A stretch of DNA of 40,878 nt, from contig VBGP01000023.1 of the NCBI GenBank assembly GCA_005880795.1, positions 1 through 40,878 of the forward strand, given 5' to 3'. Each line of letters begins with the position of its first letter. Within the stretch, counting starts at the first letter, position 1. The position numbers and the translations under genes are program-made. Source of the stretch: Chloroflexota bacterium (GTDB lineage: Bacteria > Chloroflexota > Dormibacteria > Dormibacterales > Dormibacteraceae). A model generated the notes under the pieces. The model did no database searches, had not been told where the DNA came from, and was given only the letters and a program-made list of their open reading frames with translations. Positions 31,463 through 38,783 of the stretch are shown here, piece by piece.

Positions 31463-31996
31463 CTAGCGGATCTGCATCCCCGAAGGTGAGACGACGTACC
31501 AGGGTCCGCCGAACGCGTCGATGTTCTGCCCGGTGACATCGCCTGGCTTCCTGTCCGCGATGAAGTAGTAAAGGGGGTGGCCGGCGTACGTGACCTCGAT
31601 GGTGCCGTCGCCGCGCGTCGTCGTGCCGAGCAGTGACGCGTTCACGCCGCTCAGCGCCTGTGGCGTGCCATTGGTGAGGAAGGGCGGCCAGTTCTGCACG
31701 CAGCTCGCGCTGTTGCAGGTCGACGCAGTGCCCGAATCGGCGACGAACAGGTAGAGGGTTCTGCCGCTCGAGTCGACCAGGATCGATCCGAGCCTGCTGC
31801 TGCCGACTGCGATCGCCGCGCCCGCAGCCTGCGGGCTGGCGGTGGTGCTCGGCGACGCCACAACCGGCGCGGTTGACGGCTGCGCGGTCGGTGTCGTGGC
31901 GGGCGCGGCGCCGTAGGGGCCGGTGCCCGTACCGCAGGCCGCGGTGATGAAGGCGACGGCCGCAAAGCCGCCCAGGAGTACGAGTTTGGAGTGCAT
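31463..31996 (-). CDS. secreted-repeat lipoprotein (Lipoprotein_15/COG4315 type)
   Basis: A 177-aa lipoprotein: signal MHSKLVLLGGFAAVAFITAAC, with the lipobox Cys followed by a Thr/Ala/Pro-rich linker. The mature part has two copies of the 'secreted repeat of unknown function': ILVDSSGRTLYLFVADSG with a CNSASCVQNWPPF Cys pair, and VTYAGHPLYYFIADRKPGD ending NIDAFGGPWYVVSP. Such proteins are abundant in soil bacteria; a redox or electron-transfer link has been suggested but the function is not established. ATG 31996 has AAAGGAGAG upstream at good spacing, so longer frames are not needed. It is divergent from marR and paralogous to the gene at 37.8 kb. Confidence 0.85.
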   Translation of the reverse strand: MHSKLVLLGGFAAVAFITAACGTGTGPYGAAPATTPTAQPSTAPVVASPSTTASPQAAGAAIAVGSSRLGSILVDSSGRTLYLFVADSGTASTCNSASCVQNWPPFLTNGTPQALSGVNASLLGTTTRGDGTIEVTYAGHPLYYFIADRKPGDVTGQNIDAFGGPWYVVSPSGMQIR

Positions 31997-32050
31997 CGGC
32001 GGTCTCTCCTTTTTGAGCTTACTAGCTGACGAGATACTCGAGGTCAAGAA

Positions 32051-32081
32051 TCTCGCTCGCGAGAGAGCTATTCCGTATACT
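32051..32081 (+). promoter_or_regulatory. putative marR operator and promoter
   Basis: TCTCGC-TC-GCGAGA (32051-32064) is a perfect inverted repeat in the 102-bp divergent region. It is followed by TATACT (32076-32081), a near-consensus -10 for marR. GGAAGG serves as ribosome-binding site five bases before ATG 32099. MarR proteins usually autorepress from such palindromes, and the site is also placed to affect the divergent lipoprotein gene. No clear -35 is visible. Confidence 0.5.
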
Positions 32082-32098
32082 GCGCCCGGAAGGCTCAG

Positions 32099-32596
32099 AT
32101 GGATTGGACCGATACGCTGCTGGACAGACTCGCCGCGAATCACTCGCGCGAAGACGTCGAGCCCTACCAGGTCACGGCCCGGATCGCGCGGGTCGGTGTC
32201 CACATCGCCCACCGGCAGGAAGAGGCTTTTGGCCGGTTCCGCCTCAACCGGGGCGAGGTCGGTGTCCTCGGCGCGCTGCTGCTCGCAGGCTCGGCCCAGC
32301 TGTCCCCGACCCAGCTGTTCAAGGGGTTGATGCTGTCATCGGCCGGCATAACGAGCAGGCTCGACCGCCTGGAGCGTGCGGGCTACGTCAAACGCACCCG
32401 GCACCCAAAAGACCGGCGCGGCGTCCTGGTCAGCCTGACCGGCGCGGGCCGGAAGATCTTCGAGCAGGCGTTCGAGGCAGACCTGGCAGGCGAGAAAGAT
32501 CTGCTTACCGCGCTCACCAGAGCCGAGCGGCGCTCGCTAGTGTCATTGCTGCGAAAGCTCCTGAGCGCGCTGGAGCCACCCGAGCCGGCGGTGTAG
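32099..32596 (+). CDS. MarR-family transcriptional regulator
   Basis: A 165-aa winged-helix regulator. The DNA-binding part reads LSPTQLFKGLMLSSAGITSRLDRLERAGYV, followed by the wing RHPKDRRGVLVSLT, both diagnostic of MarR. N- and C-terminal helices (EDVEPYQVTARIARVGVHI and RSLVSLLRKLL) would form the dimer interface. MarR proteins generally repress neighbouring enzymes or exporters and release on binding phenolic or oxidative ligands. Twenty-five bp downstream is an FAD monooxygenase gene on the same strand, its most likely target. Start ATG follows GGAAGG at 5 bases. Confidence 0.92.
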   Translation: MDWTDTLLDRLAANHSREDVEPYQVTARIARVGVHIAHRQEEAFGRFRLNRGEVGVLGALLLAGSAQLSPTQLFKGLMLSSAGITSRLDRLERAGYVKRTRHPKDRRGVLVSLTGAGRKIFEQAFEADLAGEKDLLTALTRAERRSLVSLLRKLLSALEPPEPAV

Positions 32597-32621
32597 GAGT
32601 CCAAAGGAGACCGACAAACGG

Positions 32622-33737
32622 TTGGCCAGCGCAATCGTTGTGGGCGGCGCGGTCGCCGGGCTGGCCGCGGCGCGAGCACTGACTCTCGCCGGGGCAAAAG
32701 TTACAGTGCTGGAGCGCCGATCGGCCGGAGCCCCTGAAGGTGCCGGGCTGCTCATCTATCCGGCAGCCGCGCGCGCCCTGGAACGGCTTGGCGCGATCGA
32801 CGCCTTTCGATCGGTGGCGGTACCCCTGAAAGGCATCGCCACATTCGACCAATCGGGAAGACTCCTGAACTCGCTCGACGCCGGCGATTTTGAGCGGCGG
32901 TACGGCTTCCCGATAGCAGGCGTGCACCGTGGGGACCTCCTGAATGCACTGCTCCACGAACTGGACGCCGAGCTCCGCCACGGATTCGAGGTCACCGGCC
33001 TCGAGGTAGGAGACCGCGTCAAGGTTCTGAGCGGATTCGATCCGCTGGAAGCCGACGCGCTGGTCGGCGCGGACGGTATCCGCTCCCGAGTTCGCAGCGC
33101 GCTTGGCTTCGGGGCCGAGCCACGCAGGTCCGGCTACGTTGCGTGGCGCGGGGTAGCCCGGAAGGCACTTCCGCAGCACTCACCGGACACCGCCGCCATC
33201 GTCGTAGGGATCGGACGCCATGGCGGTTGGGTTCCAGTGGGCGCCGGGCGGGTGTACTGGTTCCTGACCGGCGACGAAGGCGAATCGTCTGGCCGCGAGC
33301 GGGCCCTCGAGGTGTTGCGAGGATGGAGTGGTCCGCTGGCTGGCTTCGTCGCGGCGACCGAGCCGGGAGATGTTTTGTTCAACGATCTGATCGACCGCGA
33401 TCCTGATGTTCGGTGGGGAAGGGGACCGGCGACCTTGGCGGGCGACGCCGCTCACGCAATGCTGCCGAGCATGGCCCAGGGCGCCAACCAGGCGCTTGAG
33501 GATGGGTCGGCGCTGATGGCGGCGCTGCGGCAGCACGGCCTGAATCCATCCGGGTTCCGCGCCTACGAGGCGGCTCGCCACCAGAGAACGGCGCGTCTGG
33601 TGCGCATGTCGCGCCAGATCATGCCGGTGTTCCAGTGGCGGAGGGCATCCGCGCGCCTCCTACGAGCTGCCCTCCTGGCCTTACCGCCGGCGCTGAGCCA
33701 ACGCCAGATGGAATGGCTTTACCGCGTCGACAGCTGA
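32622..33737 (+). CDS. FAD-dependent aromatic-type monooxygenase
   Basis: A 371-aa class A flavin monooxygenase. The N-terminal ADP-binding fold IVVGGAVAGLAAARAL is a GGAVAG variant of GxGxxG and is followed by VTVLERR. The DG motif is DALVGADGIRSRVR. The GD motif is LAGDAAHAMLPSMAQGANQALEDG (internal part only). Such enzymes hydroxylate aromatic or polyketide-like substrates with NAD(P)H and oxygen. The TTG start is supported by AAAGGAGACC at suitable spacing and by the fold starting four residues in. Probable operon with marR. The substrate is unknown; salicylate- or 6-hydroxynicotinate-type chemistry is possible. Confidence 0.88.
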   Translation: MASAIVVGGAVAGLAAARALTLAGAKVTVLERRSAGAPEGAGLLIYPAAARALERLGAIDAFRSVAVPLKGIATFDQSGRLLNSLDAGDFERRYGFPIAGVHRGDLLNALLHELDAELRHGFEVTGLEVGDRVKVLSGFDPLEADALVGADGIRSRVRSALGFGAEPRRSGYVAWRGVARKALPQHSPDTAAIVVGIGRHGGWVPVGAGRVYWFLTGDEGESSGRERALEVLRGWSGPLAGFVAATEPGDVLFNDLIDRDPDVRWGRGPATLAGDAAHAMLPSMAQGANQALEDGSALMAALRQHGLNPSGFRAYEAARHQRTARLVRMSRQIMPVFQWRRASARLLRAALLALPPALSQRQMEWLYRVDS

Positions 33738-33850
33738 CCGTCGCTGACGGGCCAGACGCGCGCAATCACACGACCTGAAGCGCACCGCTGAGGCCAGACG
33801 TGCGAAATCGGACCGCGCGCCCGCCGTCAGTGAGTCGCGCTCGCAAGTTC

Positions 33851-33894
33851 GCACGGGCAGGGCCGTTCTGCTAACCGCCACGTTAAAGGGTCGA
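33851..33894 (+). repeat. third, diverged tRNA-like element
   Basis: About 28 of 39 positions match the conserved core of the repeats at 985 and 7301: GCACGGGC, then CTGCTAACCGCC, then GTTAAAGGGTCGAT. The loop reads CTGCTAA (GCT anticodon-like) instead of CTGTTAA, and no T stem or acceptor can be completed. It lies in the 269-bp interval between the monooxygenase and the large secreted protein, which otherwise holds only a short CCGTC-GCT-GACGG hairpin just after the monooxygenase stop. Confidence 0.4.
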
Positions 33895-34006
33895 TCCGTC
33901 CCCAAGCGTCGCGGTGCATCTTGAGCCGGCGCAGGCGGTAACCGTGGGCCATAATCGGGGCTCTACATCAGGCTTCCGTCCGCCGTCACCTCGCATGGAG
34001 GGTTTC

Positions 34007-37000
34007 GTGGGCCGAACAAGGGTCACGCGGCGGATGGCGGCGGTCGCCCTCGCGCTCGGTGTGACGTTTTTCGCCCCTGTCACAGCGGGGGCGACCCCCT
34101 CGAGCAATCCCTCCGCCTCCCGTCCGCTCGCCGGCAGCACTGTGACCCCTGCCGGCCAGTTCGAGGCCATCCTGCTTACCCCTGGCAAGTCGCATCAACC
34201 GATCAAAGCCAAGTCCCGGCCATTTCTCACCATGAACCCCGCGGCGCTTCGGAAGGCAAAGCTCGAGGCGGCCGCCGCTTCGTCGGACCCGGGCGCTGCC
34301 GCGGCCACGGCGACCACCCCCTCGGCGGCGGCCCTCTACAACGGGCTCGACAGCCCCGGGTTGTCCGCCGCGGACCAGGGATACCAGCCCACGCCGCCCG
34401 ACTCCACCGGGGCGATCGGCCCCACCCGCTACATGGAGTTCGTCAATCAGGTCGTCGCCGTCTACGACCGGAGCAACCTGGCCCTGCTGAGCTCGACCGA
34501 CCTTGGGACCTTCACGGCCGTGGCGTCCGGCCTGGCGACCAGCGACCCGCAGATCCAGTGGGATCCACAAGGCAACCGCTGGTTCTACGCGGCGGTCGCC
34601 TTCAACTCGACGCTGACGAACGACTACCTGCTTTTCGGATGGTCGAAAACCGCGGACCCGAGCGACCTGGCAGGGGGCTGGTGCCGTTACGCAACCCCGA
34701 CCGGCAGCAACATCCCGGACTACCCAAAGCTTGGTCACGACTCGCACTTTGTGATGGTCGGAACGAATGTCTACGACGGCAGCAAGTCGTCTCTTCCCTT
34801 CGTCACGGCCGACATCTGGGCCATGGCCAAACCAGCCTCCGGCCAATCCACCTGCGGCGGGTCTGTGACCACCACCCTCTTCGGTGACGCGGCGCACGTC
34901 CTGAAAAACTCCGACGGCTCGGGAGCTTTCACGCCGATTCCGGCGAACACCGCCGACGCCGCGGCAAACGGTTACATCGTCGCCGCACACGACGTCTCGA
35001 CGACCTCCCAGTCGAAGGTGATGGTGTGGCACATGACTCCGGGCCCCGCTCTCATCGCGGACGGGGACGTGTCGGTCGGCACGTACAGCGCTCCCCCCAG
35101 CGTGCCGCAGCCAGGCACCACTTATCTGCTGGACAGCCTCGATGGCCGCCTCACGCAGGCGGTCGCCCACTTCGATCCGAGCGCCGGGGCGGAAGCGGTG
35201 TGGACGCAGCACACGGTGGCCGGCTCCGGCCGGTCGATCGTCCGCTGGTACGAGTTCCTGCCCGGCTCCTTGACCATTCGCCAGCAGGGCCAGCTCTCGA
35301 GCGCGACCGACTTCTACTGGAACGCCGCCATCTCACCGTCCTCAGCGGGCGACGACGCGATGATCTCCTACAACCGCGCAAGCTCCTCGCTCCTGGCGGT
35401 GATCGGCGCACAGACGCGGACCAAATCGACACCGCTCGGCCAGATGGACGCCGGTGAGGTCCTCCTGGGTTCGAGCAGCGCCGCCGATCAGGAGACCGCG
35501 TTTCAGGGCAACTGCACGTCCAATCCATGTCGTTGGGGTGACTACTCGGCGGCCTCGCCCGACCCGGTCAACCCGGGGGTGGTGTGGGGCAGCAACCAGC
35601 TCAGCGGCGGGTGGATCTTCGGCTTCGCGCAATGGACCACGCAGAACTTCGCCATCACCACCGGCGGCACGCCTCTTCCGCCCCCGGCGGCGCCAACAGG
35701 GCTGAGCGCGAGGGCTGTCGACGCAACCGATATCAGCCTCAGCTGGACCGCCTCCAGCGGAGCCGCCTCCTACAAGGTCCAGCGTTCGGCCGACGGCAGC
35801 GCCGGATGGATCCAGGTTGGGACCAGCACCGGCACCGCGTTCACGGACACAGGGCTCACCCCGACCACCACCTACTTCTATCGCGTCGTGGCGAGCAACA
35901 GCGCGGGCGACTCCGCGCCCTCCAACGTTGCCTCCGCCACCACACCAGGCGCGCTCACCTACAGCCAGGCGCCGCAGGGCAGCTGGGTGGGCAACTATGG
36001 AGCGGACGGCTACGCCCTGCTCGGCTGGACCGGCAGCAGCGACATCGTCTCGCTGCCGCAGTCCAGCCTGGTCCTCGACCAGGGCAACCGGTTCCAGTGG
36101 GTCAGCGCGACGACGGCGGCCCGGGCTCTGCAGAGCCCCGACGCAACCACCCGCAACGCCGCCTGCTGGTACGACGCCAACCAGCTCCGCCTGCACCTCA
36201 CCTTCACCACCGCCTACAGCGGAACCCTCCATCTCTACGCGATGGACTGGGACACCACCGACCGGCGGGAGACCATCACCGTCAACGACGGATCCGGTCC
36301 GCGGACCGCCAATCTTTCCACCGACTTCTCGCAGGGCGCCTGGGTCGGCGCGGCTGTCAATGTCGTGGCCGGCGGCACCGTGAGCGTGACGGTGACGCGG
36401 ACCGCCGGGCTCAACGCCGTCCTGTCCGGCATCCTGCTGGGCGGCGGTCTCCCGCCGCCGGCTGCGCCGACCGGCCTCACCGCCAGCCCTCTCGATGCAA
36501 CCGACATCAGCCTGGGCTGGACCGCCTCCAGCGGAGCCGCCTCCTACAAGGTCCAGCGTTCAGCCGACGGCAGCACGGGCTGGACCCAGGTCGGGACCAG
36601 CACGAGCACCGCCTTCACCGACTCCGGTCTCGGCGCCTCGACGACCTACTTCTACCGCGTCCTGGCGAGCAACAGCGTGGGCGACTCGGCGCCCTCCAAC
36701 GTGGCTTCGGCCACCACACCCGGCGCGCTCACCTACAGCCAGGCGCCGCAGGGCAGCTGGGTCGGCACCTACGGAGCGGACGGCTATGACCTGCTGGGCT
36801 GGACCGGCAGCGGCGACCTGGCCTCGCTGCCCAGGTGCAGCCTGGTCACAGACCAGGGGACGCGATTCCAGTGGGTCAGCTCGACCAATGCGGTGCAGGC
36901 CCTGGAGAGCCCGGACACCACGACCCGCCTGGCCGCCACCATCTACGACCCCAACCAGATCCGCCTCCACCTCAGCTTCCCTGCCGCCTACAGCGGCACG

Positions 37001-37219
37001 CTCCACCTCTATGTCCTGGACTGGGAGGGCGCCGGCCGGCGGGAGAGCATCAGCGTCAACGACGGCTCCGGTGTGCGGAGCGCCAACATCAGCACCGACT
37101 TCTCGCAGGGCGCCTGGGTCAACGTCCCGATCAACGTCGCGGCGGGCGGCTCGGTGACCATCACCGTGACTCGAGTCGCCGGCCCCAACGCGGTCCTGTC
37201 CGGCATCTTCCTGCGCTGA
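34007..37219 (+). CDS. large secreted protein with duplicated FN3 plus unnamed module
   Basis: A 1070-aa exported protein. GTG 34007 is preferred because GGAGGG lies four bases upstream and it places RRMAAVALALGVTFFAPVTA as signal peptide; ATG 33995 would add four residues. Residues about 90-550 form a propeller-like region (YQPTPPDSTGAIGPTRYMEF, IQWDPQGNRWFYAAVA) with no catalytic motif recognised. Two tandem 258-residue units follow. Each is an FN3 domain (ISLSWTASSGAASYKVQRSA) plus a module of about 165 residues beginning QGSWVGNYGADGYALLGWTG and ending NAVLSGI. The unnamed module looks like a beta-sandwich often attached to surface proteins, possibly carbohydrate-binding. Role inferred: extracellular binding or adhesion. 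Confidence 0.82.
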   Translation: MGRTRVTRRMAAVALALGVTFFAPVTAGATPSSNPSASRPLAGSTVTPAGQFEAILLTPGKSHQPIKAKSRPFLTMNPAALRKAKLEAAAASSDPGAAAATATTPSAAALYNGLDSPGLSAADQGYQPTPPDSTGAIGPTRYMEFVNQVVAVYDRSNLALLSSTDLGTFTAVASGLATSDPQIQWDPQGNRWFYAAVAFNSTLTNDYLLFGWSKTADPSDLAGGWCRYATPTGSNIPDYPKLGHDSHFVMVGTNVYDGSKSSLPFVTADIWAMAKPASGQSTCGGSVTTTLFGDAAHVLKNSDGSGAFTPIPANTADAAANGYIVAAHDVSTTSQSKVMVWHMTPGPALIADGDVSVGTYSAPPSVPQPGTTYLLDSLDGRLTQAVAHFDPSAGAEAVWTQHTVAGSGRSIVRWYEFLPGSLTIRQQGQLSSATDFYWNAAISPSSAGDDAMISYNRASSSLLAVIGAQTRTKSTPLGQMDAGEVLLGSSSAADQETAFQGNCTSNPCRWGDYSAASPDPVNPGVVWGSNQLSGGWIFGFAQWTTQNFAITTGGTPLPPPAAPTGLSARAVDATDISLSWTASSGAASYKVQRSADGSAGWIQVGTSTGTAFTDTGLTPTTTYFYRVVASNSAGDSAPSNVASATTPGALTYSQAPQGSWVGNYGADGYALLGWTGSSDIVSLPQSSLVLDQGNRFQWVSATTAARALQSPDATTRNAACWYDANQLRLHLTFTTAYSGTLHLYAMDWDTTDRRETITVNDGSGPRTANLSTDFSQGAWVGAAVNVVAGGTVSVTVTRTAGLNAVLSGILLGGGLPPPAAPTGLTASPLDATDISLGWTASSGAASYKVQRSADGSTGWTQVGTSTSTAFTDSGLGASTTYFYRVLASNSVGDSAPSNVASATTPGALTYSQAPQGSWVGTYGADGYDLLGWTGSGDLASLPRCSLVTDQGTRFQWVSSTNAVQALESPDTTTRLAATIYDPNQIRLHLSFPAAYSGTLHLYVLDWEGAGRRESISVNDGSGVRSANISTDFSQGAWVNVPINVAAGGSVTITVTRVAGPNAVLSGIFLR
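35678..36451 (+). repeat. tandem in-gene repeat, unit 1
   Basis: 774 bp, 258 codons: FN3 domain followed by the GSWVG module. It is highly similar to unit 2 at the DNA level, with long identical runs such as CTCACCTACAGCCAGGCGCC in both, indicating recent duplication or ongoing homogenisation. Confidence 0.85.
36452..37216 (+). repeat. tandem in-gene repeat, unit 2
   Basis: 765 bp, running to the stop codon. It repeats the FN3 plus GSWVG layout of unit 1 without the short linker at its end. Most differences from unit 1 lie in the GSWVG module; the FN3 core is nearly unchanged. Confidence 0.85.
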
Positions 37220-37312
37220 CGCTGACTGGGCGGCGTGGCATCCTTCAAAGGCGCACGCGTGGACGTGCGGCATGGGCCGGAGTTGCCACGGATGTTCAAA
37301 CTGGAGGGCGGC

Positions 37313-37699
37313 ATGAAGATCACGACACGTTCAGAGGCGATGAAGAGTCTCACGCCGGCAGATAGGCAGCATTTCACGGGCACAGCTGGTTTGCACGGTC
37401 TGATCCAGGCGTCACCGAAGACATCTGACATGTTTGCGGCGATGGTTCGGTTTGAGGCCGGAACGCGCAACCACTGGCACTCGCACGCGGGGGGCCAGCT
37501 GCTGCACGTTGTGGAAGGCGAGGGTTGGGTCCAGTCCCGCGGGCAATCCCCGCAGCGGATCCGGCCCGGGGACATCGTCACCGCAGATCCCGGCGAGGAG
37601 CACTGGCATGGCGCGGGTGGCAACGGTCCGATGGCACATCTGGCTGTAGCGGCCGGCGAGACGTATTGGCTGCAAGAGTCGCCGCCGCCCCCCGATTAG
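37313..37699 (+). CDS. single-domain cupin protein
   Basis: A 128-aa cupin. Motif 1 is GTRNHWHSHAGGQLLHVVEG with His56/His58 and Gln62 in the usual Glu position, as in one common cupin subgroup. Motif 2 is RPGDIVTADPGEEHWHGA with His97. These would hold one metal in a small beta-barrel; relatives include quercetinase-like and carboxymuconolactone-associated cupins, most without known reactions. ATG 37313 has GGAGGG five bases before it; a GTG 26 codons upstream has none. It follows the large secreted protein by 93 bp and is probably expressed separately. No substrate can be proposed. Confidence 0.85.
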   Translation: MKITTRSEAMKSLTPADRQHFTGTAGLHGLIQASPKTSDMFAAMVRFEAGTRNHWHSHAGGQLLHVVEGEGWVQSRGQSPQRIRPGDIVTADPGEEHWHGAGGNGPMAHLAVAAGETYWLQESPPPPD

Positions 37700-37791
37700 C
37701 CGTCCTGCCTGGGGCATCCGCTGAGGTTGGGTAACAGGGAGGGGTATACCTCGTAACCCGCGGCGGAGAATGTTCCCCAGGAGGTTATTTG

Positions 37792-38259
37792 GTGAACCGA
37801 CGATCGATAGCCCGACTGGCGTCAGCGTTGGGGTTGCTCATTACCGCGTGTGGAACTTCCGGCTCACCCACAGCTGCATCGTCTCCGACCCCCGCCGTGT
37901 CACCTGCCGTCATCGTTGCGACGGTGACCGTCGCCGGAACCTCCCAGCAGGTGCTGACCACACCGGCTGGATTGACCCTCTACTACCTCACCTCGGACAC
38001 CACGACGGCTCCCAAGTGCACCGCGACGTGCCTGACCCACTGGCCGGCCCTGCTGTCCACCGGCCAGCTCGCTCTTCCATCCGGCGTGACGGGCTCGCTG
38101 ACCGCCGTCCAGAACGCCAACGGAAACCAGGTCGCGTACAACGGTCACCTGCTGTACCAGTTTGCCAACGACAAAGCGCAGGGCGATTCGAAGGGCGAGG
38201 GGATCAACGCCTTCGGCGGGACATGGCATGCGGCCACGCCCGGCTTGACCCCGATGTAG
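37792..38259 (+). CDS. secreted-repeat lipoprotein (COG4315 type), second copy
   Basis: A 155-aa lipoprotein paralogous to that at 31.5 kb. Signal RLASALGLLITAC ends in a lipobox Cys, followed by a Ser/Pro/Ala linker. The mature repeats are LTTPAGLTLYYLTSDTTTA with the Cys pair CTATCLTHWPAL, and VAYNGHLLYQFANDKAQGD followed by INAFGGTWHAATP. GTG 37792 was chosen because AGGAGG lies seven bases upstream; the TTG one codon earlier is less likely. It converges on a small membrane-protein gene (8 bp). Function as for the paralogue is not established; the conserved Cys pair and Tyr-x-x-x-Asp pattern hint at a redox or metal role. Confidence 0.85.
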   Translation: MNRRSIARLASALGLLITACGTSGSPTAASSPTPAVSPAVIVATVTVAGTSQQVLTTPAGLTLYYLTSDTTTAPKCTATCLTHWPALLSTGQLALPSGVTGSLTAVQNANGNQVAYNGHLLYQFANDKAQGDSKGEGINAFGGTWHAATPGLTPM

Positions 38260-38267
38260 GAAAGGCC

Positions 38268-38723
38268 CTACTCGACGACCGGCTGTTTGACGTGGTCGCG
38301 GCCGCGCCTGGTGATCGGAACGAGGGCGGCTGCGATCGCCGCGACCTCGACCACCTTCACCGTGAGGCCGACATAGTCAGCCTGGTGCACCTGAAACGCG
38401 AAGTAGAAGTACGCCAGGACAGAACCGAAGGGCAGCAAGACGGCGCCCAGCCTCCAGATCGACAGGCCGACCATCGCAAAGATGACGGTCCCGATCAGCG
38501 CTGCGAAATACAGGCCGAAAAGCAGTTGGCGGCGTGATTCGACAACTGGAATCAGCACCAGATGCGCCCCGGCCGCAGCCAGCAGGAGTGGGATGGTGAC
38601 TCGGGCGTCCCATCGCCCGAGCCGCGCCCGACTGTACGCAGCGGCAGCGATGAGTCCAACGGCCGCGCCAACGGCGAGGCCGAGCAGCGCAATCAGGTAC
38701 GCCCTTTCGAACTGAACTGTCAT
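38268..38723 (-). CDS. four-TM membrane protein of unknown function
   Basis: A 151-aa protein with four clear TM segments (LIALLGLAVGAAVGLIAAAA, TIPLLLAAAGAHLVLIPVV, LYFAALIGTVIFAMVGLSIW and VLLPFGSVLAYFYFAF), plus a weaker fifth hydrophobic stretch (VKVVEVAAIAAALVPI). The C-terminus is basic and cytoplasmic. No family was recognised. The inverted repeat TAACC-AACGG-GGTTA lies 33-47 bp upstream of the ATG and could be its operator. It is downstream of the flavoprotein gene on the same strand by 60 bp, so cotranscription is possible. Confidence 0.65.
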   Translation of the reverse strand: MTVQFERAYLIALLGLAVGAAVGLIAAAAYSRARLGRWDARVTIPLLLAAAGAHLVLIPVVESRRQLLFGLYFAALIGTVIFAMVGLSIWRLGAVLLPFGSVLAYFYFAFQVHQADYVGLTVKVVEVAAIAAALVPITRRGRDHVKQPVVE

Positions 38724-38755
38724 GTCAGCGGTTGCACTCCTTCATGACAAGTAGC

Positions 38756-38770
38756 TAACCAACGGGGTTA
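38756..38770. promoter_or_regulatory. inverted repeat upstream of the four-TM gene
   Basis: TAACC-AACGG-GGTTA, perfect 5-bp arms, lies in the 60 bp between the flavoprotein stop and the membrane-protein start. It is too short and without a U-tract for a terminator, so an operator is more likely. No known regulator is matched. Confidence 0.35.
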
Positions 38771-38783
38771 CACCGGCCTCTTC

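Noticed and set aside
37735-37775. A CsoR-like or ECF-sigma site (GGGTATACC and GTAACC motifs) before the second lipoprotein
   Set aside because: The bases only partly match either class and no matching regulator or second half-site could be identified.
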